A stretch of 11,252 nucleotides of DNA from Bacilli bacterium (GCA_017888105.1 JAGHGS010000111.1:1-11252), one strand, 5' to 3'; positions 1 through 7,821 are shown, numbered from the stretch's first letter. Notes: generated by a model not told the origin, from the sequence alone. A program made the numbers and translations.

Positions 1-70
1 GCTACTTTCTATGTTCAAAAATATTGTAGCATAAATGAGCTGTTTTTAATATGTTTTTAGAAGAGTTTAG

Positions 71-94
71 GGTCGATAATATTATTTATCGACC
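71..94. repeat. Perfect 9-bp hairpin upstream of lepA
   Basis: GGTCGATAA (71-79) is exactly complementary to TTATCGACC (86-94), with a 6-base loop. The stem is GC-richer than its surroundings. Neither flank has a clean run of T on either strand, so it is not a textbook intrinsic terminator, although it could end transcription of a gene lying left of the window. It sits about 40 bases upstream of the lepA -35 region, so it would not be in the lepA transcript. No gene is recognisable in bases 1-134. Confidence 0.6.
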
Positions 95-134
95 TTACTC
101 ATTTTGAAAAACTGTCCATAGGTAAGGATTTTTC

Positions 135-163
135 TTTAATCTTTTCTTATGTTCTGTTATAAT
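135..163 (+). promoter_or_regulatory. Predicted sigma-A promoter of lepA, extended -10
   Basis: A perfect -10 TATAAT lies at 158-163, preceded by TGT at 155-157 (extended -10, TGnTATAAT). The best -35 at 17-bp spacing is the weak TTTAAT at 135-140. Only 16 bases separate the -10 from the lepA ATG, so transcription should begin near 170 and leave a leader of about ten bases. Confidence 0.65.
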
Positions 164-179
164 AATATTGGTGTTAAAT

Positions 180-1979
180 ATGAAAAAAGAAAGCATACGT
201 AACTTTTCAATTATAGCTCATATTGATCATGGTAAAAGTACTCTTGCTGATCGTATTTTAGAATATACAGGAGCAATGGATAAACGAGAAATGAAAGATC
301 AAGTATTAGATAGCATGGATCTAGAACGCGAAAGAGGAATAACTATCAAATTAAACGCGGTTGAGTTACATACTAATTATAATGGAGAAGAATACATTTT
401 AAACTTAATTGACACTCCTGGTCATGTCGATTTTTCCTATGAAGTATCTCGTAGTTTAGCAGCTTGTGAAGGAGCAATATTAGTAGTAGATGCAGCCCAA
501 GGAATCGAAGCTCAAACGATTGCTAATCTCTATCTTGCTTTAGAACAAAATTTAACCATTATTCCGGTTATTAATAAAATTGATTTACCAAATGCTGATA
601 TTCCAAGAGTTACAGAAGAATTAAAAAAAGTATTTGGTTTCAAAGAAGAAGAAATTGTTTTATGTAGTGGAAAAACAGGAGAAGGAATTCCAAAATTAAT
701 AGAAGAGATTATTAAAAGAGTTCCAGCACCAGTAGTTCATCCAGAAGAAAAAACAAGAGCTTTAATTTTTGATAGTAGATACGATGCATATCGTGGTGTA
801 ATAGCTTTAGTAAAAGTGGTTGATGGTTCTCTTCATGTTAAAGATCATATTAAGCTCATGCAAAGCAATTCAGATTTTGAAATTGTCGAATTAGGTGTTT
901 CTACTCCAAAAGAAGAAAAAAGAGAATGTTTGAATGTTGGTGAAGTTGGTTTTGTTTGTGCAAGTATTAAAGACATTTCCAAAGTTCAAGTAGGAGATAC
1001 CATTACTTTATTTAATGATCCAGCAAGCACACCTATAAAAGGATATAAGCCCATGAAGCCGATGGTGTATTCTGGATTATTTCCAGTTGAACCAAACCGT
1101 TTTGAAGATTTAAAAGATGCTTTATATAAATTAAAACTAAATGATGCCGCTCTAAGTTTTGAACCAGAAACTTCCGATGCTTTAGGTTTTGGTTTTCGAA
1201 CTGGTTTCTTAGGATTGCTTCACATGGATGTTATTATGACTCGTGTGACGCGGGAATTTGGGATTGATATTATTGCCACAAGTCCGAGTGTAATTTATGA
1301 AATTAAACTTTCAAACGGAGAAATAATAAATATCGATTCTCCAAATAAAATGCCGGATCGAGCAAATATTGTTTGGATTAAAGAACCATTTATTTATACG
1401 AATATTATCGTTCCAAGTGAATACATTGGTTCCATTATGGAATTATGTCAAAACAAACGAGGACGATATAAAAATATGGAATATATTGATGAAACTCGGG
1501 TGAATATTCATTACAATATACCTTTATCAGAAATTGTATATGACTTCTTTGATAAATTAAAGAGCTACACCAAAGGATATGCCTCATTTGATTATGAAAT
1601 CTCTGGATATGAAGAATCAGATTTAGTTAAAATGGATATTTTATTAAATGGCAAAAATGTAGATGCTCTAAGTGTAATTGTTCATAAAGATTTTGCTTAT
1701 GATAGAGGAAGAAAAATTGTAAAAAAATTAAAAGAACTAATTCCAAGGCAAATGTTTGAACTACCAATTCAAGCAAGCATTGGTTCAAAAGTAATAGCAA
1801 GAGAAACAGTAAGTGCTATGCGTAAAAACGTTTTAGCTAAATGTTATGGCGGCGACGTATCAAGAAAAAGGAAACTTTTAGAAAAACAAAAAGAAGGAAA
1901 GAAAAGAATGAAAATGGTTGGATCGGTTGAAGTTCCACAGGAAGCATTCTTAGCCGTTTTAAGTGGAGATGATGAGTAA
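180..1979 (+). CDS. lepA: Elongation factor 4 (LepA) GTPase
   Basis: Ribosome-associated translational GTPase that acts on stalled or mispositioned ribosomes and in ribosome assembly; cytosolic. The ATG at 180 gives 599 residues, the usual LepA length. Reading from the upstream TTG at 168 or GTG at 171 would only add non-conserved residues. The GTPase motifs are intact: P-loop AHIDHGKST at 13-21, DTPGH at 78-82 and NKID at 132-135. Domain II, the EF-G-like domains III and V, and the LepA-specific C-terminal domain follow, ending in the diagnostic basic segment with YGGDVSRKRK. Only a weak GGTG lies upstream as ribosome binding site, on a very short leader. The stop overlaps the next ATG (TAATG), so the downstream gene is probably translationally coupled. 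lepA next to hemW is the common Bacillota arrangement; here one small regulator gene sits between them. Identification is secure. Confidence 0.98.
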   Translation: MKKESIRNFSIIAHIDHGKSTLADRILEYTGAMDKREMKDQVLDSMDLERERGITIKLNAVELHTNYNGEEYILNLIDTPGHVDFSYEVSRSLAACEGAILVVDAAQGIEAQTIANLYLALEQNLTIIPVINKIDLPNADIPRVTEELKKVFGFKEEEIVLCSGKTGEGIPKLIEEIIKRVPAPVVHPEEKTRALIFDSRYDAYRGVIALVKVVDGSLHVKDHIKLMQSNSDFEIVELGVSTPKEEKRECLNVGEVGFVCASIKDISKVQVGDTITLFNDPASTPIKGYKPMKPMVYSGLFPVEPNRFEDLKDALYKLKLNDAALSFEPETSDALGFGFRTGFLGLLHMDVIMTRVTREFGIDIIATSPSVIYEIKLSNGEIINIDSPNKMPDRANIVWIKEPFIYTNIIVPSEYIGSIMELCQNKRGRYKNMEYIDETRVNIHYNIPLSEIVYDFFDKLKSYTKGYASFDYEISGYEESDLVKMDILLNGKNVDALSVIVHKDFAYDRGRKIVKKLKELIPRQMFELPIQASIGSKVIARETVSAMRKNVLAKCYGGDVSRKRKLLEKQKEGKKRMKMVGSVEVPQEAFLAVLSGDDE

Positions 1980-2422
1980 TGGAAAAAAAATTAATGACAG
2001 ATATAGCTTTATTTATTTGTAATGGCCATACTATTAAAGAAGCAGTTTCGTATTTTCACTTATCTAGGAGAACGGTCTATAATTATTTGCAATTATTAAG
2101 AACTCCTGGTCCATATTATGATGGAGATATAGCAAAACAGTTAAATGAAGCTTTAAGAAAAAACTCATTAGAAGGAAAAAAATTAGGCGGTCAAAAAGGA
2201 CACAAGCAATATATAATTTCTGAAGAAGATGCAATAAAATATGCCCTTATGATAATGGAAAATGATTTAACTTATCGAGATTTGGAAGCGATAACAGGAC
2301 TTGGTGATACAACTATTTACAATGCTATAAAAAGGATACAAAATAAAGATGTACTAGAAAAACTAAAAAAGCATTATGCTGAAAAAAGAAAACATCGGGA
2401 AGAAGAACAATGGAAAAGATAA
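1979..2422 (+). CDS. Small regulator with two tandem SpoIIID-like HTH repeats
   Basis: A 147-residue basic protein with no signal peptide or membrane segment, probably a DNA-binding regulator. It reads as two copies of one unit. Copy 1 (about 5-75) has a helix-turn-helix at 18-38 (TIKEAVSYFHLSRRTVYNYL), then a helix with the pattern IAKQLNEALRKN...GKKLGGQKGHK. This resembles the end of SpoIIID, the sporulation mother-cell regulator (K..RH..GG.ATK.KY). Copy 2 (about 83-143) has a second helix-turn-helix at 98-119 and a similar helix, LEKLKKHYAEKRKHR. The repeats share AL.I, the T before the first HTH helix, and T.YN in the recognition helix. The family match is from my memory of SpoIIID, not a search, so the name is tentative. 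It overlaps lepA by one base and hemW by 13, so it is embedded in their operon. No sporulation gene is visible in the window, so a sporulation role is not implied. Its targets are unknown. Confidence 0.8.
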   Translation: MEKKLMTDIALFICNGHTIKEAVSYFHLSRRTVYNYLQLLRTPGPYYDGDIAKQLNEALRKNSLEGKKLGGQKGHKQYIISEEDAIKYALMIMENDLTYRDLEAITGLGDTTIYNAIKRIQNKDVLEKLKKHYAEKRKHREEEQWKR

Positions 2423-3501
2423 AAGCAGTTTATATTCATATTCCTTTTTGTAATAGTATTTGTTCTTACTGTGATTTTTGCAAAGTAGTCTATAACCATG
2501 ATTGGATTGAACCATATTTAAAAAGATTAGAAGAAGAAATTGATAATTCTTATATGGGTGAAGAAATAGAAACACTTTATATTGGTGGCGGAACTCCAAG
2601 CTGTTTGTCGATCGATGAATTAAAAAAATTATTTCAAATATTTGATAAATTTAAAAAAGCAGGGAATATCGAATTTACTTTTGAATGTAATTTAAATGAT
2701 ATCGAAGAAGAAAAATTCAAGTTCTTATATTCAAAAGGAGTAAATCGTCTAAGCATTGGTATTGAATCGTTTGATGAAGAAAAACTAGAATTTATGAAAC
2801 GAAAAAGTAGTTTTAAAGATGCAAAAAAGAAAATGAGTTTATTACGGAACATTGGTTTTAAAAATATGAATGTTGATTTAATGTATGCAATTCCTAGAGA
2901 AACCAATAAAGTACTAAAAAAAGATTTAAAGAAGATGTTAAAATTAAAACCAGAGCATATCAGTACATATAGTTTAATTATTGAAAAAAATACTTTAGTA
3001 GGATTAAATAAAATAAAACCAATTGAAGAAGAAAGAGATTTTAAATTATATGAGACAATATGTAAAAAATTAAAGAAAAAAGGATATATCCATTATGAAG
3101 TATCAAATTTTGCTAAAAAAGGATTTGAATCAAAGCATAACTTAACGTATTGGAATAACGAAGAATATTATGGATTTGGTGTTGGTGCCAGTGGATTTGT
3201 TGGATCAATTCGCTATGAAAATACCAAGAGTTTAACTGAATATTTAAAAGGGAATTTTGTTAGTAGTAAATCTTTAATGAGTAAAGTAGATAATATGGAA
3301 AATGAACTTATTTGAGGATTGCGTAAATTAGAAGGAATTAATTTAGAACATTTTTTTGATAAATTTGAAGAAAATATGCAAAATATTTTTCCAATTAAGC
3401 CATTAATTAAAAGTGGAGATCTAATTTATGAAAACGGATCAATTTATATTAATCCCAAAAAGTTATATGTAATGAATGAAATTTTGTTAAAGTTAATTTA
3501 A
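2410..3501 (+). pseudogene. hemW: hemW, radical-SAM heme chaperone, interrupted by in-frame TGA
   Basis: HemW (often annotated HemN or YggW) binds heme and a 4Fe-4S cluster and delivers heme to respiratory proteins. The ATG at 2410 follows GGGAAGAAG (2397-2405) and lies inside the end of the preceding gene. Radical-SAM motif C14-x3-C18-x2-C21 follows YIHIPF; an extra Cys sits at 24. GGGTP at 59-63 is the SAM-binding motif. The frame stops at TGA 3313-3315 after 301 codons. The same frame then continues GLRKLEGI... for 61 more codons to TAA at 3499-3501, which is the normal start of the HemW C-terminal domain. Joined across the TGA the protein would be about 363 residues, near the family norm, with no frameshift. 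Relatives carry Leu just before GLR (MFLGLRK in my recollection of B. subtilis), so one TTA to TGA change would explain the break. Alternatives are readthrough, a sequencing error, or a truncated protein retaining the catalytic core. Confidence 0.88.
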
Positions 3502-3526
3502 GAAAGAATATTCTTTCTTATTTTGT
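3499..3526 (+). terminator. Perfect 22-bp palindrome with T-rich tail after hemW
   Basis: TAAGAAAGAAT (3499-3509) is followed directly by its exact reverse complement ATTCTTTCTTA (3510-3520), then TTTTGT. The palindrome begins with the hemW stop codon. The stem is AT-rich and has no spacer loop, so as an RNA hairpin it would lose its central pairs. It may be a weak or partial terminator, or a 3'-end stabiliser, between hemW and the next gene, which starts 30 bases later. Confidence 0.45.
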
Positions 3527-3550
3527 TTAAACTAAATTTAGGTGGAAGTT

Positions 3551-3955
3551 ATGTTAAAAAAACTAGAAATATTAAATGGGGAATTATCTACCAAATTTGA
3601 TCCATTAAATACAAGATATACCGTAAATCTAAGAACAGAAGAAACGGAATTAAAACTAAATTATGACATAGAAAAAGATGATAAAATTTCTATTTTTAAC
3701 AATGAAATTAATGGTGAAAATTCCGAAGTAGTAATAACAGTTTATAATGATAAAGAGATGATGAGCTATTACCTAGAAATAAATGAGCCAAAGCATAACT
3801 TAGCAAGTATAGATGAAGATTATTTTTCATCTTTAGAGTTAAAAACAGATACTTATATGCCAAAATATATCGCACCTTTAGTCGCTGGTATTTGTTTTGT
3901 TATTATTTTATGCTTATTTACTGTTTTATTTAAAAAAAATAAAAAGAGCAAATAG
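3551..3955 (+). CDS. C-terminally anchored protein with cadherin-like beta-sandwich domain
   Basis: I chose the ATG at 3551 because AGGTGG (3540-3545) is well spaced before it; the GTG at 3542 lies inside that site. The protein has 134 residues. Residues 4-78 match the pattern of the small 'cadherin-like beta sandwich' domains of bacterial surface proteins: LEILNGELSTKFDPLNTRYTVNL, then alternating strands ending YYLEI. A linker leads to one transmembrane helix at about 106-127 and a basic tail, KKNKKSK. There is no N-terminal signal peptide. By the positive-inside rule the tail should be cytoplasmic and the domain outside, an unusual route for a protein without a signal. It lies between hemW and comEA, on the same strand. 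I know of no characterised homologue in this position. A role at the cell surface beside DNA uptake is only inference. The domain call is by pattern recognition. Confidence 0.72.
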   Translation: MLKKLEILNGELSTKFDPLNTRYTVNLRTEETELKLNYDIEKDDKISIFNNEINGENSEVVITVYNDKEMMSYYLEINEPKHNLASIDEDYFSSLELKTDTYMPKYIAPLVAGICFVIILCLFTVLFKKNKKSK

Positions 3956-4036
3956 TATCGATTTCAAGTATGAATAAGATAAAAAGGTATAGGAATTTAT
4001 ATCGTTTTCATGATTGAAATAAAAGATTTTCCACTT

Positions 4037-4065
4037 TTGCATTCCAATTCTGCTTTTGATAAAAT
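4037..4065 (+). promoter_or_regulatory. Predicted promoter of comEA
   Basis: TTGCAT (4037-4042), a 17-bp spacer and TAAAAT (4060-4065), with TG at 4057-4058 forming an extended -10. Start of transcription is expected near 4072, just before the AAAGGAGG ribosome binding site at 4074-4081. The surrounding 3956-4087 gap has no other gene. No ComK-box pattern was recognised. Confidence 0.65.
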
Positions 4066-4087
4066 AAAGCCGGAAAGGAGGAAAAGA

Positions 4088-4804
4088 ATGGAAAATTTTT
4101 TATTTCTTTTAAAAAAGTATGCCAAAGATATCGTTTTCGGTATTTTAATTTGTATTAGTATAGCAATATCTTCTTTTTGCATATATCAAAACCAAGATGA
4201 TACCGAAATCGTGGAAAATACCAATTTAATGGCAAATATTACAGAAGAAGAGGAGGAAGAAAAAACTCCATCTATTTTACATGTGGATATTAAAGGAGCC
4301 ATTAAAAATCCTGGAGTATACGAAGTAGAAGAGGGAACAATCATTGAAGAAGTAGTAAATTTAGCAGGAGGATTTAAGGAAGATGCAGTAAAAGATGATA
4401 TCAATTTAAGTAAAAAAGTGAGCGATGAAATGGTAATTTACATATACACTGAAAAAGAATCAGAAAAAATATCTCCAAATACTACCTCGGAAAATAAAAA
4501 AACTTGTTACAGCAACAGTTATAATATTGAAGATTGTATTAATCAAAGTGAAAGTATAATTGTTTCAGGAGAGGAAAATAAGGAAGAAGGAAATCAGACA
4601 AGTGATTCAAACAATATCATTAATATTAATACGGCCAATAAAGAAGCATTAATGACTTTAAATGGAATCGGTGAAGTAAAAGCAGATGCAATTATTGCAT
4701 ATCGTAATCAAAATGGAAATTTTAAAAGCATTGAAGATATTTTGAATGTAAGCGGAATTGGCGAGACAGTATTTGCTAAAATTAAAGATTATATTACAAT
4801 CTAA
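4088..4804 (+). CDS. comEA: ComEA, membrane-anchored competence DNA receptor
   Basis: Binds double-stranded DNA outside the membrane and passes it to the ComEC channel during natural transformation. The ATG at 4088 is fixed by a very strong AAAGGAGG six bases upstream; longer in-frame starts back to 4010 run through that site and the promoter. Of 238 residues, 15-33 form the membrane anchor. An acidic patch with six Glu in a row (53-58) follows, then an SLBB domain at about 61-121 (HVDIKGAIKNPGVYEV, AGGF). A Ser/Asn/Glu-rich linker leads to the C-terminal DNA-binding double helix-hairpin-helix domain at 177-238, with ININTA, LNGIGEVKADAI and VSGIGETVF. The linker carries Cys140 and Cys150, which could form a disulfide. 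It is the first gene of a comEA-comEC-holA group; comEB, usual in Bacillus, is missing. Identification is secure. Confidence 0.95.
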   Translation: MENFLFLLKKYAKDIVFGILICISIAISSFCIYQNQDDTEIVENTNLMANITEEEEEEKTPSILHVDIKGAIKNPGVYEVEEGTIIEEVVNLAGGFKEDAVKDDINLSKKVSDEMVIYIYTEKESEKISPNTTSENKKTCYSNSYNIEDCINQSESIIVSGEENKEEGNQTSDSNNIININTANKEALMTLNGIGEVKADAIIAYRNQNGNFKSIEDILNVSGIGETVFAKIKDYITI

Positions 4805-6833
4805 ATTATTTTTACTTGTTAGTTTATTTTTTATTATCTTATATATTCTTATCTGTACCAAATGGATAACTTATAATAGCAAATTAACAGATAATATAAC
4901 AGAGTTATCGGGTCAAATTCTTTCCTACCGAATCGATGGAAATCAATTAAACTTAGTTGTGAAAAGTGTGGAAAAAGTTCAAGTATTTTACTATATAAAG
5001 AGTTATGAAGAAAAAGAATATTTAAAAAATAATATCTTAATTGGAGCCGAAATAAAATTAAAAGGAACCTTAAAGACTCCCTATAACAACACGATCCCAA
5101 ACACTTTTAATTACAAACAATATCTTTATAACAATAAAATATATAAAATATTTACCGCATCTCAAATTACGCTATCAAACAAAACTTCTTTTTTAAATCA
5201 AATCAAAACCAAATTTATAAACAAAATAGAAAAAGTGGGTCGTTCCAGTGCATATTTATATGCATTTATATTAGGGGAAATTGACTATATCGAAAATGAT
5301 GTTTATCAAGAATATCAAAAAAATGGAACGACTCATCTTTTTGCAGTATCAGGAATGCATATTAGTGCCTTAGTTGTATTCTTAACTACCTTATTTAAAA
5401 AAATACACTTAAAAGAAGGGATAAGCGATTTGATTATTATTGCTTTTCTACTTTTTTATATGTTCTTAATTGGTTTTACTCCATCGGTTTTAAGAGGAGG
5501 GTTACTCTATATTTTTTTGCTTATCAATCGCAAAAGTAAATTAAATTTGCCGACCCTTTATGTCTTATATATATTATTCCTTTTCCTAGTTTTAATAAAT
5601 CCATTTTATATTTATAATCTTGGTTTTATTTATTCTTTTGTAACATCTTTTGGCTTAATTTTATTTCACCGTAAAATAAAAGGAAACTATTTAAAAAAAC
5701 TAATACAAATCAGTATAATTGCCTTCCTATTTAGTTTGCCTATCACCCTATATAATTTTTATGAAATTAATCTTTTAACAATTATAAACAATATCATCAT
5801 TGTTCCTTTAGTAACAATATTTTTATTTCCTTTAACACTAATTACCTTCTTAATTCCTATATTTGATCCCATTTTAAATATTGGAATTAAAATTTTAGAA
5901 AGTATAAGTCATCTGTTAAATATCTTTGAAGTAAATTTAATTGTTCCGAAAATTAATTTGATTTTCATTATCATATATTATTTTGTTCTTTATTTAATAT
6001 ATAAATATCATCTCAAATATATATTTATGATTGTTATTCTAGTAATAATATTTAAAATTCTACCATATTTTGATAATAATTCTTATGTTTACTTTTTAGA
6101 TGTTGGTCAGGGAGATTCGACAATTATAGTTGGTGAAAATCGAAGTTTTGTAGTTATGATCGATACTGGTGGAAAAATAATTTATGAGGAAGAAGAATGG
6201 GAGAAAAGAAATAAAGCATATGATAACTCAAATACCATTATTACGTTTCTCAAAAGTTTAGGTATTTCAAAAATGGATCTATTAATTGGTACTCATGGAG
6301 ATACCGATCACCTAGGATATGCCGATCAGATAATAAATGATATCAAAGTTGAAAATTTGTGGTTAAACAATAATGATAAAAATGAAATGGAAATAAATTT
6401 AAGTCACAAAATTAAAAAAAATACTTTTAATAAACTAGAGATAATTAATTTAAATAACAAAATGACAGAGGATGAAAATGAAAGTTCGTTAGTGTTATAT
6501 TTTAAAATTAATGAAGTATCTTTTTTAATCATGGGAGATGCACCCAAAAGTGTTGAAAAAAAGATTGCAAGTAAATACAAACTTTTAGTAGACATTATAA
6601 AAATAGGACATCACGGATCGAAAACTAGCAGTGATGAGACTTTTCTAACCAAATATCATCCCCAATATGCCATTATTTCTTCTGGACGAAATAACCGATA
6701 TAATCATCCATCTCTTGAGACTTTAAACACATTATCAAAATTAAACATTCCTTATTATAATACCCAAGAGAAAGGAACAATTTGTTATGTCATAAGAGAA
6801 AAAATTAAAAAAATAAAATTTTCACCTCCTTAA
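4758..6833 (+). CDS. comEC: ComEC/Rec2, competence DNA-uptake channel
   Basis: Polytopic membrane protein that forms the channel for single-stranded DNA entry in transformation. A first membrane helix (about 14-33) is followed by an external domain (about 45-140). The competence core comes next, with the hallmark SGMHIS at 198-203 and several hydrophobic helices up to about 435. A C-terminal metallo-beta-lactamase-like domain has DVGQGDS (448-454), THGDTDH (512-518), MGDA (592-595) and GHHGSK (617-622). All metal-binding motifs look intact, so it is probably nuclease-competent. At 691 residues it is full length. The start is uncertain: no ATG is available, and TTG at 4758 or TTG at 4773 both lie within the end of comEA. 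Either gives an overlap of 32-47 bases and no strong ribosome binding site, which suggests translation coupled to comEA. Confidence 0.95.
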   Translation: MARQYLLKLKIILQSKLFLLVSLFFIILYILICTKWITYNSKLTDNITELSGQILSYRIDGNQLNLVVKSVEKVQVFYYIKSYEEKEYLKNNILIGAEIKLKGTLKTPYNNTIPNTFNYKQYLYNNKIYKIFTASQITLSNKTSFLNQIKTKFINKIEKVGRSSAYLYAFILGEIDYIENDVYQEYQKNGTTHLFAVSGMHISALVVFLTTLFKKIHLKEGISDLIIIAFLLFYMFLIGFTPSVLRGGLLYIFLLINRKSKLNLPTLYVLYILFLFLVLINPFYIYNLGFIYSFVTSFGLILFHRKIKGNYLKKLIQISIIAFLFSLPITLYNFYEINLLTIINNIIIVPLVTIFLFPLTLITFLIPIFDPILNIGIKILESISHLLNIFEVNLIVPKINLIFIIIYYFVLYLIYKYHLKYIFMIVILVIIFKILPYFDNNSYVYFLDVGQGDSTIIVGENRSFVVMIDTGGKIIYEEEEWEKRNKAYDNSNTIITFLKSLGISKMDLLIGTHGDTDHLGYADQIINDIKVENLWLNNNDKNEMEINLSHKIKKNTFNKLEIINLNNKMTEDENESSLVLYFKINEVSFLIMGDAPKSVEKKIASKYKLLVDIIKIGHHGSKTSSDETFLTKYHPQYAIISSGRNNRYNHPSLETLNTLSKLNIPYYNTQEKGTICYVIREKIKKIKFSPP

Positions 6834-6864
6834 TCTATATATTTTATAGATTTAATGATATAAT
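6832..6864 (+). promoter_or_regulatory. holA promoter with AT-rich inverted repeat in the -35 region
   Basis: TGATATAAT at 6856-6864 is a perfect extended -10, and 15 bases separate it from the holA ATG. No recognisable -35 exists at the right distance. Instead an 8-bp inverted repeat occupies that place: AATCTATA (6832-6839) and TATAGATT (6845-6852), overlapping the comEC stop. It could be a protein-binding site or a weak hairpin ending comEC transcripts. Confidence 0.5.
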
Positions 6865-6879
6865 TAGAAAGTGGTAAGT

Positions 6880-7821
6880 ATGAAGATAGTATTAATTAAC
6901 GGTGAAAGTATATTATTAATCAATGAAGCAATAAGTAAAATTATAAAAGATAATAAGAATATTACGTCTTTTGATATGAATGCAAATAGTATAGAGGATG
7001 TTTTATTAGAAGCTGGTTATTTTTCAATGTTTGAAGAAGAAAAATTTATTGTGATTCGCAATGCTAATTTTTTTGGAACTGGTAAATTAAATGAAAAAGA
7101 TACCACTTCTTTATTAAATTATTTGGAAAAACCAAATACATTATCCAATTTGATTTTTATTTGTAACGAAAAAATAGATAATAGAAAAAAAATAACAAAA
7201 GTAATAAAAGATAAATACGAAATCATTACAATTCCGGCTTTAAAGTATTATGAAATTGAGAGTAGGGTAGAAGACTGTTTCAAAAAAAATGGCTATCAAA
7301 TCGATAAAGAAACAGTAAAATATATTGTCTCAAATAGTTTAAATAATTATGATTTAGTTATGAACGAAGTTGAAAAAATTGTTTTGTATTATAATCATCC
7401 ATGTTATATCAAAAAAGAAGACGTTGAAAAAATTGTTTCAAAATCTATAAATACGAATAACTTCTTATTTGTAGATGCATTAATTGATGGAGATTTAGAA
7501 AAGAGTTTGGAATTATTAAACGATTTAAAAACAATGAAAACAGAACCAACCATTCTCATAACTTTAATTGCTAGAGATATTCGAATCATGTTAAGCATAA
7601 AAAAACTATTAGAGCAAAATAAAAGAGAATATGAAATTTTAAATGAATTAAACTTAATGGATTGGCAACTAGAAAAATATTTAAAAAAAGCATTTCCCTA
7701 TAAAATAAAAGAATTAGAAGAATGGTTAGTGAAATTAGCAGAAATAGATTTAAAGATTAAAAGTGGGAAATTAGAAAAATATCAAGCTTTAGAATTATTA
7801 ATATTAGATATATGTGCATAA
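6880..7821 (+). CDS. holA: DNA polymerase III delta subunit
   Basis: Delta subunit of the clamp loader; it opens the sliding clamp during chromosome replication. The ATG at 6880 (MKIVLINGES) gives 313 residues, typical for Bacillota HolA/YqeN. GTG at 6871 would start right at the predicted transcription start and is less likely. The N-terminal AAA+-like domain (about 1-130) has no Walker motifs, as expected for delta. A helical middle section (about 135-200) contains YEIESRVEDCFKKNGY and a V.NEVEKI.LYY pattern. The C-terminal collar domain (about 205-313) includes LFVDALIDGDLEKSLELL and TILITLIARDIRIML. Location directly after comEC is the standard arrangement and supports the call. It has its own promoter, so it need not depend on competence gene expression. 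Confidence 0.93.
   Translation: MKIVLINGESILLINEAISKIIKDNKNITSFDMNANSIEDVLLEAGYFSMFEEEKFIVIRNANFFGTGKLNEKDTTSLLNYLEKPNTLSNLIFICNEKIDNRKKITKVIKDKYEIITIPALKYYEIESRVEDCFKKNGYQIDKETVKYIVSNSLNNYDLVMNEVEKIVLYYNHPCYIKKEDVEKIVSKSINTNNFLFVDALIDGDLEKSLELLNDLKTMKTEPTILITLIARDIRIMLSIKKLLEQNKREYEILNELNLMDWQLEKYLKKAFPYKIKELEEWLVKLAEIDLKIKSGKLEKYQALELLILDICA

Noticed and set aside
1..60. A short open stretch in frame 1 (19 codons) ending at TAG 58-60, possibly the tail of an upstream gene
   Set aside because: It is too short, has no recognisable sequence, and the upstream context is outside the window.
3313..3315. Genetic code 4 (TGA as Trp), as in mycoplasmas
   Set aside because: All 20 Trp codons in the other genes and hemW segments are TGG, the conserved residue at the TGA is Leu in my recollection of relatives, and another gene plausibly ends in TGA.
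3319..3501. A separate 60-codon gene starting at TTG 3319
   Set aside because: It has no ribosome binding site and its sequence is the in-frame continuation of HemW after the TGA.
6824..6831. CACCTCCT near the comEC stop, identical to the 16S anti-Shine-Dalgarno sequence (AGGAGGT on the minus strand)
   Set aside because: No start codon follows on the minus strand at a usable distance. It simply encodes the last residues SPP; probably chance.
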